A DNA stretch of 64,000 bases from Tistrella mobilis KA081020-065. Lineage in GTDB: Bacteria > Pseudomonadota > Alphaproteobacteria > Tistrellales > Tistrellaceae. The notes under the pieces are model-generated. The model did no database searches. It was given only the letters and a program-made list of their open reading frames with translations, and had not been told where the DNA came from. Below are positions 16,007 through 23,119 of this stretch, piece by piece. The position numbers and the translations under genes are program-made. The stretch's first letter is position 1, and each line of letters starts with the position of its first letter. Where the stretch lies: assembly GCF_000264455.2 (NCBI RefSeq), contig NC_017956.1, positions 2,463,501 to 2,527,500 of the forward strand, written 5' to 3'.

Positions 16007-16966
16007 TCACGCGGCCACCCGCTCGAGATCCACGTCGTGCGTGTGGGACGCCTCGGCGCCGGGCCGGAAGGCGAGCAGGAAGTCGGCGGCCTTGGACGCG
16101 GCCGACGCCGCGCGCACCACGGCCCGGTTGTCCTCGCGCAGGACCTCGAGCCAAGAGCCGATATAGTCGACGTGGCGGACGGTCGGCACGATGCCGAGCG
16201 TGGCGCAGCAGAAGGCGGCCGTCATCTCGGCGACGAGCTCCTCCTGCGCGTACTTCTTCGACCCGAAGCCGCCGGTCATGTCACGGGCGAGCCGTGAACC
16301 GTGGCCGGTCCAGTGGCCGAGCTCGTGCAGCGCGGTGCGGTGCCAGTTGACCGGCTCGAAGTAGGCCTCGGGCCGGGGCACCTGGATGTAGTCGAGCGCC
16401 GGCGAGTAGAACGCCTTGTCGCCGCCGAGCCGGAGATCGGCGCCGCTCGCCCGGATGAGCGCCTCGACCTCGGGCAGGATCAGGCCGTCGGGCACTGGCG
16501 GCGGCGCGGTGACGAGATCGTCGGGCAGGCCCTCGCACTGGTCGGTGGAGAAGACGGTGAAGCGCTTCAGGAACGGGATCGCCTGGGCTTCCTCACCGGT
16601 CTCGCGGGCGCGCTGCTTCTCGTCGTCCGGCACGAAGCGGTCCGCGTAGACGACGGTGGTGCCGCGCTCGCCCTTGCGCACGTTGCCGCCGAGCGCGAGC
16701 GCCTGGCGGAAGGTGAGCCAGCTCTGGCAGCAGAAGCCGCGGGCCACCACGGCGCCCCAGAGGATCAGGACGTTGATCCCCGAATAGGCCCGCCCGGTGG
16801 CTGCGTTTTTCGGCATGGAGAGCGGCGCTGCCACGCCGCGCGACCCCCAGGGCTGGACCCAGGGCAGCCGGCCGGCCTCCAGCTCGGCAATGAGCTTGTC
16901 GGTGATTTCCTGATAAAGGCTCGCCCGGTCTGAACCGGAGCGGCCGCGAGCGGCATTGCGCGCCAT
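16007..16966 (-). CDS. ardC: ArdC-type antirestriction protein with zincin-like metallopeptidase domain
   Basis: A 319-residue protein. The N-terminal ssDNA-binding domain has SLYQEITDKLIAELEAGRLP, WVQPWGS, GRAYSGINVLILW and the SWLTFRQALALGGNVRKGE segment. The C-terminal zinc metallopeptidase domain has the HELGHWTGH motif (around 216-224) with EELVAEMTAAF downstream. ArdC proteins protect incoming plasmid single-stranded DNA during conjugation. Length and order match the family. It heads the long minus-strand block, consistent with early expression on entry. Confidence 0.9.
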   Translation of the reverse strand: MARNAARGRSGSDRASLYQEITDKLIAELEAGRLPWVQPWGSRGVAAPLSMPKNAATGRAYSGINVLILWGAVVARGFCCQSWLTFRQALALGGNVRKGERGTTVVYADRFVPDDEKQRARETGEEAQAIPFLKRFTVFSTDQCEGLPDDLVTAPPPVPDGLILPEVEALIRASGADLRLGGDKAFYSPALDYIQVPRPEAYFEPVNWHRTALHELGHWTGHGSRLARDMTGGFGSKKYAQEELVAEMTAAFCCATLGIVPTVRHVDYIGSWLEVLREDNRAVVRAASAASKAADFLLAFRPGAEASHTHDVDLERVAA

Positions 16967-17060
16967 GGCGGTTCTCCATGACGGGCCGGCCGCGAGCCTC
17001 TCCCGCAGCCCTCAAACCCGTCACGGCGGCAGCCGCCGGCCTCTCCCTCTCTTCGGATCG
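16967..17060 (-). promoter_or_regulatory. leader of ardC, shared with the ParB-like and strawberry-notch genes
   Basis: The first 61 bases upstream match the ParB-gene leader (14854-14914). Beyond that, CTCAAACCCGTCACGGC and CCTCTCCCTCTCT recur upstream of the strawberry-notch gene as CTCAACCCCGTCCCGGC and CCTCTCCCTCTCT (about 10,338-10,375). A common regulatory element is likely. Confidence 0.5.
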
Positions 17061-17180
17061 CGGCAGCGCCTTGCGCTGGGCGCACGCCCGCCTCCGTACC
17101 GGGCCAGGCTCCGATCGGGGCGTTGCGGGGTGCCCCCGCAGAAGAGGGTGTGGAGGAGACCGCCCCACGGGCTACGACCA

Positions 17181-17198
17181 GGGAGAAGGCCTTCTCCC
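17181..17198. promoter_or_regulatory. 18-base perfect palindrome before the first TIR gene
   Basis: GGGAGAAGGCCTTCTCCC, with no central mismatch, lies 84 bases upstream of the TIR gene start. It may be a regulator binding site. The rest of 17,061-17,282 is non-coding, with no recognised gene; it separates the ardC block from the Thoeris cargo. Confidence 0.5.
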
Positions 17199-17282
17199 CT
17201 CAGCTCGGCGGTATCGGGCGCGACCGTGCGACCGGTATTTCCTATGTGGTGCGGCCGACCGGCGAATGAGCTACCGTCACGT

Positions 17283-18140
17283 ATGCCGATCTTCATAAGC
17301 CACAGCCAGAAGGACCGGGCGTTCGTCGACACGCTCGCGGCCAATCTCGTGCAGAACAAGCACCATATCTGGATGGATCGCTGGGAATTGAAGGTCGGCG
17401 ACTCTCTGCTCGACAAAGTGCAATCGGCGCTGACCGATTCGAGCGCCATCCTCGTCGTTCTGTCGAAGAATTCGGTCGAATCCGCTTGGTGCAAACGGGA
17501 GTTGAACGCGGGCTTGATGCGTGAGCTTGAGGAACGAAAGACGCTTCTCATGCCGTGCGTCATCGACGACTGCACGATTCCGCTTTTCCTGCGCGACAAG
17601 GTCTATGCCGATTTCCGCGCCAACCCGGACGAGGCGCTCGAACAGGTGAACCGCGCCTTGGCAGGCATCTCGAACCCGCTGCAGGGGCGATCGGAGACGC
17701 CTCGCTTCAACACGGACTGGTCGCTCGACTGGAAGAGCATCGACGATACCCACATCATGGAATGGACATTCGTCGATCATGGCCACGATTGGCCTTACGT
17801 AATCCTCAGCCAGTGCGTAATTGTCTGCAACGAAGAAGCCAGCCGGCGCTTCGCTCAAGCCATGGCGCGGGACGAAGAAGACATCTTCATGCGCGACGTG
17901 CTGGCTCTGCTCGTCGCCTCCCTCCCGCCGGACGGCTTGACCGTAAGAATCGAGGACGCGCGCGAGCGGGGTGTTTCGGCCCAGCTTTCCCGGCCCGGCG
18001 GAGAAGCCTTTGCGGTGCGCTTCTCCTACCGCCGGCTGGGCCAGGACAACGGCTTCGATACCGTCGTCTACCTCGACAACAACCTGAAGATCGCGCTGGA
18101 GCATATGACCAACGTGACGCGCCAGCCTGCCGGGCCTTAA
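17283..18140 (+). CDS. TIR-domain protein, probable additional Thoeris sensor
   Basis: A 285-residue protein. Residues 1-115 form a TIR domain: PIFISHSQKDRAFVDTL, HIWMDRWELKVGDSLLDKV, SSAILVVLSKNSVESAWCKR and ELNAG, with Glu73 as candidate NADase residue. The remaining 150 residues (from about FNTDWSLDWKSIDDTHIMEW) are unlike anything I recognise. It is tail-to-tail with thsA; the two stop codons share TTAA at 18137-18140. Thoeris loci often carry several TIR genes that widen phage recognition, so it is probably a second ThsB-type sensor that makes a cyclic-ADP-ribose-like signal for ThsA. A standalone TIR effector is the alternative. Confidence 0.8.
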   Translation: MPIFISHSQKDRAFVDTLAANLVQNKHHIWMDRWELKVGDSLLDKVQSALTDSSAILVVLSKNSVESAWCKRELNAGLMRELEERKTLLMPCVIDDCTIPLFLRDKVYADFRANPDEALEQVNRALAGISNPLQGRSETPRFNTDWSLDWKSIDDTHIMEWTFVDHGHDWPYVILSQCVIVCNEEASRRFAQAMARDEEDIFMRDVLALLVASLPPDGLTVRIEDARERGVSAQLSRPGGEAFAVRFSYRRLGQDNGFDTVVYLDNNLKIALEHMTNVTRQPAGP

Positions 18141-19651
18141 AGCGCGCCTTTATTGGCCGACGACGACCTACCCTTCTTCCGTTTCGGGGAAGCTTGCGGT
18201 GCCGGTTTGTCGAGATGGTCGAGAAAGCGCCCGACCGCCTCGACGAGATCCTCAGGCGACCGCTTCGGGTCGTTGAGCAGGTCGAAATCCTTGCGCAGCG
18301 CCTTGGGCCAATGGTCGTCGAACTCGGCGTCGAGCTGCCGCCAGACCTCGGCGGCCGCGCCGCCGGTGGCGCCGACCGGGACGACGGCCCGCCCGATCCG
18401 CCGCGCGGCCTCGCATTCATCGAGAACGCCATCGGCAAGGACGCGCTCGGCGCGACCGCCTTTCTGGACGTCCTTCTCGCCAGCGATGACAATGCAGACG
18501 CCGGCCTGCTGGACAAGGCCCTCGCGGTAACGACGCTTGAAATCGGCGTCCTTGATCCCGGGCGGCGCCTCCTGCGGGAACGGCCGCAGCATCAGGCTCT
18601 TCTCCAGATTGGGCGCATCCTCTTTCAGGACGACGCCGAGCGCCCCGGAGATCGACGCGCTGCCCACCACGAGCCCGAACCCGGACACTAGGCGCTTGCT
18701 GCGCTCGGCGACCAGCCGGCCAATCCCGCGAGCGACAGCCTCGATGCGCCGGCGGCGATCGAGCTCGGCCGGATCGAGCACGTCGGGAAAGCTGCCGGAA
18801 ATCATCACGCTGCGACGGGCGAGCGTCATCTCGACCTCGCGCAGGATGTCGTCGACCTCCTCGTACTCGTCGATCTCGACGCACTGAATTCCATAGCGCT
18901 GCAGGTCCTCGACCCAGAGCCGATGGCGGATCAGCTCCGTCTCGAGCCGCTTCTTGGCGTTCTTGCCGCCGCCGAGCGCTGGCTTGCGGACGATCGCGTA
19001 ATGCTCGGGTCCGTTTTCCTTGAAAGCCTCGCGGATGCTGCCGAACAAATGGCCGAGGTTGGGATCGGTGAAGCTGAAGCCGAGGAAGAGGATCTGCTTG
19101 CTGACCAAGTGGCCGGTCAGAACCTGCAGGAACCCCGGCCGCATGCTCCGGTAGAGCTCGTAGTCGTCCTTGGCGATGACGACGTCGGCCGGGTGGTCGA
19201 CCGAGCCGTGCATCTTGTAGAGGACGGTGTGCGCCCATGGCTTGTCGATGCCAAGATCCTCGTTGCGTGACTTGACGTCGAGGAGCTTGCGCTCGTTCCG
19301 CCATGCCGTCTCCGGTAAGGCGTCGTAGTTCGTCGTCCAGACGTGTCGCAGCGGTAATCGAGCGAGGATGCGGAAGGGCTCCGGCGCTTCCGCCTTGGGC
19401 GGGAACTCCTCGGCAATGAGGCGCGCGAGCTGGTTTCGCTTCCCGACCGCGCGGTTGACGCTGTATTGCGCCACCGCAGCGAGGTCGTGCTCCTCCTCGA
19501 TGTCGAGGCCGAGTTCCTTCGCGATGTCACGGAGCAGACGCCGCCAGCCCGGGTAGCCGGCGCGCTGGGAGAGCCCGGCGCCAATGAAGGCGGCAGCGGA
19601 ACCGAGTTCCAGGCTCTTGGTCCAGCGTTCGACGAAGGTGGCGCGGTCCAT
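18137..19651 (-). CDS. thsA: ThsA-type Thoeris effector (SIR2 NADase plus SLOG sensor)
   Basis: A 504-residue protein with the ThsA layout. The N-terminal SIR2-like domain has FIGAGLSQRAGYPGWRRLL (22-40), HVWTTNYDALPETAW with Asn108, LYKMHGSVDHP with His148, and ILFLGFSFTDPNLGHLF (187-203). Asn108 and His148 correspond to the catalytic pair of Bacillus cereus ThsA. The C-terminal SLOG domain (about 280-470) has MISGSFPD, RGIGRLVAERSKRLVSGFG, VVGSASISGALG and VCIVIAGEKD. In Thoeris, SLOG binds the ADP-ribose-derived signal made by TIR proteins and SIR2 then destroys NAD+, aborting infection. It is divergent from thsB with an 84-base gap that must hold both promoters, and it is surrounded by three TIR genes. 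Confidence 0.88.
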   Translation of the reverse strand: MDRATFVERWTKSLELGSAAAFIGAGLSQRAGYPGWRRLLRDIAKELGLDIEEEHDLAAVAQYSVNRAVGKRNQLARLIAEEFPPKAEAPEPFRILARLPLRHVWTTNYDALPETAWRNERKLLDVKSRNEDLGIDKPWAHTVLYKMHGSVDHPADVVIAKDDYELYRSMRPGFLQVLTGHLVSKQILFLGFSFTDPNLGHLFGSIREAFKENGPEHYAIVRKPALGGGKNAKKRLETELIRHRLWVEDLQRYGIQCVEIDEYEEVDDILREVEMTLARRSVMISGSFPDVLDPAELDRRRRIEAVARGIGRLVAERSKRLVSGFGLVVGSASISGALGVVLKEDAPNLEKSLMLRPFPQEAPPGIKDADFKRRYREGLVQQAGVCIVIAGEKDVQKGGRAERVLADGVLDECEAARRIGRAVVPVGATGGAAAEVWRQLDAEFDDHWPKALRKDFDLLNDPKRSPEDLVEAVGRFLDHLDKPAPQASPKRKKGRSSSANKGAL

Positions 19652-19735
19652 GGGTCTCCGATTATCCTTGCGACTCGGCGGAGCCGCCTGGAGCGACTAT
19701 ATCGGCCTCGGGTTCAGCAACGGCGAGTGATCATC

Positions 19736-20182
19736 ATGGCAAGGCGGGTCTTCTTCAGCTTCCATTACCAGCGCGATATCTGGCGCATCAACCAGATCCG
19801 TAATTTGCACGAGATCGTCGGCTGCGCCGCCGCGGGCTTTCAGGACGCCTCCTTGTGGGAGGAGGCGAAGAAGAAGGGTGACGCCGAGATCAAGAAGATG
19901 ATCGATGGAGCCTTGGAGCGGACCACGGTCACGGTGGTGTTCATCGGGGCCAAGACGGCTGGGCGGAAATTCATCAACTATGAGATCGAAAAGTCGATTG
20001 CGCGCGGCAATGGGTTGGTGGGCATTCAAATTCATCACTTGAAAGACAAGGACGGGAATACGGACACGCCTGGGGACACGCCGGCCTTGCTCACGAAGCA
20101 CGGGGTGCCCGTCTACAGATATGTGGACGGCGACAAGCTGGCGGCTCGAATTGAGGAAGCCGCCAAAAAGGCCGGCAAATAG
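19736..20182 (+). CDS. thsB: ThsB-type TIR-like protein (DUF1863), Thoeris sensor
   Basis: A 148-residue protein of the canonical ThsB (MTH538 TIR-like) type: RRVFFSFHYQRDIWRINQIR, AGFQDASLWEEAKKKGDAE, VTVVFIGAKTAGRKFINYEI and EKSIARGNGLVGIQIHHLKD. Glu83 in INYEIEKS corresponds to the catalytic Glu of characterised ThsB. It senses phage infection and makes the signal that activates ThsA. It starts 84 bases from the divergent thsA start; a third TIR gene follows 38 bases downstream in the same direction, so those two form an operon. Confidence 0.88.
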   Translation: MARRVFFSFHYQRDIWRINQIRNLHEIVGCAAAGFQDASLWEEAKKKGDAEIKKMIDGALERTTVTVVFIGAKTAGRKFINYEIEKSIARGNGLVGIQIHHLKDKDGNTDTPGDTPALLTKHGVPVYRYVDGDKLAARIEEAAKKAGK

Positions 20183-20220
20183 ATTGTTGGAACGGCGAAA
20201 GACCTGAGGCAAGCCGGGAC

Positions 20221-20841
20221 ATGGCCATCCTGAGCGAAGGGGCGATCCGGGCGCGTGCCCGGCAGCGTGCCCAGCGCGAGGGAGTCAGCGTCGACGAAGC
20301 GCTGCGGCGCGTGTCGCGCCGGCAGGCCACGCGGTACGATATCTTTCTGTCGCAGACGATCCGTGACGCCGAGGTTGTGCTCGGCGTCTATGACCTGCTG
20401 GTCGAGATGGGCTTCGTCGTATTCTGCGACTGGCTCGACGCGCCCGAGGCGGACCGGGCGGAAGTGACGCCGGCGAACGCCGAGTTCATCCGCAGCGTGA
20501 TGTCGGTCAGCGACACCCTGCTGTTTCTCGACACCGCGAATGCCGACCAGTCGCTTTGGATGTGCTGGGAGCTCGGCTGGTTCGATGGCGCGAAAGGGCA
20601 CGTGGCGGTGCTCCCGGTGCTACCCGAGGGCCAGGGCTACTACCGTGGTCGCGAGTTCCTGGGCCTCTACCCGTACGTGGAAATCGACGCGGAAGGCCAC
20701 CTTAAGGTGGTGCGTCCGGCTGCCGTCAACAGCCAGGGCATGATGCTGTTCGAGTCCCCCAATTCGCGGAGCTTCGAACGCTGGCGCGAGGGCACCCCTG
20801 CCTTCATGCGTCCGAAGATCATCGAGCACTGGCGGCTCTAG
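20221..20841 (+). CDS. TIR-like protein, third probable Thoeris sensor
   Basis: A 206-residue protein with a charged helical N-terminus (IRARARQRAQREGVSVDEAL), then a TIR-like core: RYDIFLSQTIRDAEVVLGVY, MGFVVFCDWLDAPE, SVSDTLLFLDTANADQSLW and MCWELGWFDG, with Glu117 as candidate catalytic residue. The core spacing and the SLWMCWELG motif support a TIR fold distinct from both other TIR proteins here. It lies 38 bases after thsB on the same strand and ends 20 bases before the convergent copper operon. Whether it signals to ThsA is inference from position. Confidence 0.75.
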   Translation: MAILSEGAIRARARQRAQREGVSVDEALRRVSRRQATRYDIFLSQTIRDAEVVLGVYDLLVEMGFVVFCDWLDAPEADRAEVTPANAEFIRSVMSVSDTLLFLDTANADQSLWMCWELGWFDGAKGHVAVLPVLPEGQGYYRGREFLGLYPYVEIDAEGHLKVVRPAAVNSQGMMLFESPNSRSFERWREGTPAFMRPKIIEHWRL

Positions 20842-20861
20842 CGGACGCCGCAGGCACACGA

Positions 20862-21329
20862 TCAATAGCGCGCCAGGATGGCATTCATCTGCGCGATCTC
20901 CTCCCTTTGCGCCTTCACGATCTCGCCGCACAGCGCCACGATCTCGGGATCGGTGATCGACGCCTCCTCGCACATCAGGATCGCGCCTGAATGATGGGGG
21001 ATCATCGAGCGCAGGAACTCCTCGTCGCCGACGGCCGCCTGGGTGCGCATCGCGGCGAAGCTCGCGACGAAGACGATGATCGCGACGCCGGCGATGGCGA
21101 TGTTCAGCGACCGCGAGGGAAACATCGAGCCCATCGAGACCAGCATGATCAGCGCCATGGGCGTCACCATCATCAGCGTCATGTAGAGATTGTTGATGTT
21201 GAGGTAAAAATGATCGAGCGTCGCGATCATCGTGTACATGACGAGGTACATGATCACGAAGTGGGCCACCATCTCGAACCCTAGCGCGCCATAGGATCCC
21301 TTCGTCTTGTGGTCCGCGTGATCTTTCAT
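20862..21329 (-). CDS. membrane-anchored DUF305 protein
   Basis: A 155-residue protein with a His/Lys-rich N-terminus, three hydrophobic segments (VAHFVIMYLVMYTMIATLDH, LYMTLMMVTPMALIMLVSM, LNIAIAGVAIIVFVASFAAM) and a C-terminal DUF305 helix with SMIPHHSGAILMCEEA, then EIAQMNAILARY. The HH and Met residues of DUF305 are proposed copper ligands. An AAGGAGG ribosome-binding site sits before the ATG at 21329, 11 bases after the DUF4396 gene. It is the last gene of the copper operon and probably handles periplasmic copper. Confidence 0.8.
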   Translation of the reverse strand: MKDHADHKTKGSYGALGFEMVAHFVIMYLVMYTMIATLDHFYLNINNLYMTLMMVTPMALIMLVSMGSMFPSRSLNIAIAGVAIIVFVASFAAMRTQAAVGDEEFLRSMIPHHSGAILMCEEASITDPEIVALCGEIVKAQREEIAQMNAILARY

Positions 21330-21340
21330 TTCCGCCCTCC

Positions 21341-21856
21341 TTAGTGGTGCTGGTGGTGCGCGTGAACGACGGCGTGACCTTTGCCACGCGAGATCAGCCA
21401 TCGATTGACGGGAAACGCGACGGCGCCGGCGATCAGCAGCGCCACCGCGAGGCTCCCCCAGAAGAGAGGGCTCGCAAGCCCCGCATCCATGGCGCCGGGG
21501 ATCACGAGCATGATGGCGTTGTCGACGATCTCCATGATCAGGATGGAGACGGTGTCGGCCGCGAGCGCCAGCTTGAGGACGGCTCCAAAGGCCAAGCCCG
21601 CCCTGAGGAGCGGGATCATGGTGAAGGCGTAACCGAAGAAGAAGGCGAGGACGACGGCAAGCGCAATCGTCGGCGCCGTCGCCCAACCCAGGGCGGTGCC
21701 GATCACCAGGCCGAGCACCTCGCCGGTGGCGCAGCCCGACAGGCAGTGGGCGGTGGCCGTGAAGGCCAGCCGGTTCAGGGAGATGCCGGCGGAATGAGCC
21801 TGCGCCCCGGCCGCGTCAGGGTGCCTATGGGCGTGGGTTGAATGATTGCGCTCCAT
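21341..21856 (-). CDS. DUF4396 membrane protein, His-rich
   Basis: A 171-residue protein with His-rich ends (NHSTHAHRHPDAAGAQAH; HAVVHAHHQHH) and four to five hydrophobic segments. The core TATAHCLSGCATGEVLGLVI and DTVSILIMEIVDNAIMLVIP are the DUF4396 signature. It sits in the copper operon between pcoB and the DUF305 gene. The His, Cys and Met residues suggest a metal role, but the transported or bound species is unknown. Confidence 0.8.
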   Translation of the reverse strand: MERNHSTHAHRHPDAAGAQAHSAGISLNRLAFTATAHCLSGCATGEVLGLVIGTALGWATAPTIALAVVLAFFFGYAFTMIPLLRAGLAFGAVLKLALAADTVSILIMEIVDNAIMLVIPGAMDAGLASPLFWGSLAVALLIAGAVAFPVNRWLISRGKGHAVVHAHHQHH

Positions 21857-21955
21857 ATGACGTCTCCCGTTGAATTGGCCAGATCGGCCGGCGGTGCTGA
21901 TCGGTGACCCGAGGCGCGCAGGCCGTCCTCGTCCGGGGCAGCGAGCCGGCCGCGG

Positions 21956-23119
21956 TCAAAACCATGATCTGATCCCGAACAGGAAGGCCCAGCGGCCGAC
22001 GTCCTCGCCTGCGGCGCGCGCGAAGTCGGCGGTGTCGCCGAAGCGGCGCTCGTACTGGACACCGACATAGGGCGCGAACTCGCGCTCGATCTCGTAGCGC
22101 AGCCGCAGGCCCGCCTCGATCGACGACAGACCGGCGCCGATGCCAAGCTCGGGCACATCCTGCGCGGCGAGATCGAGCTCGACCCGTGGCTGCAGGATAA
22201 GGCGGTTGGTGATGCGCTGGTCGTATTCGGCCTCGAGGCGGGCAGTGAGATGGCCCTCGTCTGACAGGAAAGCTGCCGCGTCCACCTCGAACCAGTAGGG
22301 CGCGAGACCCTGGAGGCCGACGACGAGATGCGCGCGGTCGGGCTTGGGGCGGATGTCGTAGCGGACGCCCGCCTGAAGGTTGAACCATGGGTCGATCGCG
22401 CGGCTGTAGAGCGCCTGGATCTCGGCGCTCTCCACCGCCTCGCCGAAGGCGCCCTCGCCCTCGGTCTTGAGCCAGAGGCGGTTGTAATCGCCGCCATACC
22501 AGGCCTCGCCGTCCCAGGCGTAGCCGTCGTGGCCGTCCACCGCCCGGTACTCCAAGCGGTCGAAGAGCACCATGTAGCCGGTGTAGCCGCCGTGCTCGGC
22601 CATCAGCTCACCCGCGCGCTTCTTGGCCATGAACGTCGGGTCGAACACCGTGTCGGCGGCGTGCTCCGGTCCGCTGAACGCTTCAGGTGGCGGCGGCGCG
22701 ACCGGCGGAGCGGATGCCGGCGCGTTCCCGGACGTCGCGTGGCCAGCATGCGGGTCGGCCGCGAGTGCCGGAGCCGTCTCCCGATGCCCGGCGTGGTCGC
22801 CGGGAGCCGGCGCCGGCTGTGGCATCGCGTGGCCCGCGTGCGGCTTCGAGTTCGTCGGCTGCGATGCGCCCGGCATCTTGTGGCCGGCGTGCGGGTCCGG
22901 TGACGGCGGTACGGGAGCTGCCGCAGCGGGCGTGCAATGCCCCATCGCGGCATGCTCGGGCGTGCAGTTCGGATCGGGCGGCGCGGGCTGGGCCGCGGCG
23001 GGCGCCGCATGGCCGGAGTGCGGATCGGCGGCGGGCGTGCCGTGGCCGGCGTGCTGCGCGAGCGCGGGCGAGGCGAGAGTCAGCGCGGACGCCGCGGCGA
23101 GGATGAGGGCCGTGGTCAT
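21956..23119 (-). CDS. pcoB: copper resistance protein B, outer-membrane beta barrel
   Basis: A 387-residue protein. A signal peptide (MTTALILAAASALTLASPAL, cleavage after AQ) is followed by about 125 residues rich in HAGH, MGH and Pro repeats that can bind Cu. The CopB barrel then follows: YMVLFDRLEYRAVDGHDGYA, WDGEAWYGGDYNRLWLKTEG, AIDPWFNLQAGVRYD, and the terminal aromatic in FLFGIRSWF. Its ATG overlaps the multicopper oxidase stop (ATGA), so the two are coupled. It acts in the outer membrane with the oxidase in periplasmic copper resistance. Confidence 0.9.
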   Translation of the reverse strand: MTTALILAAASALTLASPALAQHAGHGTPAADPHSGHAAPAAAQPAPPDPNCTPEHAAMGHCTPAAAAPVPPSPDPHAGHKMPGASQPTNSKPHAGHAMPQPAPAPGDHAGHRETAPALAADPHAGHATSGNAPASAPPVAPPPPEAFSGPEHAADTVFDPTFMAKKRAGELMAEHGGYTGYMVLFDRLEYRAVDGHDGYAWDGEAWYGGDYNRLWLKTEGEGAFGEAVESAEIQALYSRAIDPWFNLQAGVRYDIRPKPDRAHLVVGLQGLAPYWFEVDAAAFLSDEGHLTARLEAEYDQRITNRLILQPRVELDLAAQDVPELGIGAGLSSIEAGLRLRYEIEREFAPYVGVQYERRFGDTADFARAAGEDVGRWAFLFGIRSWF

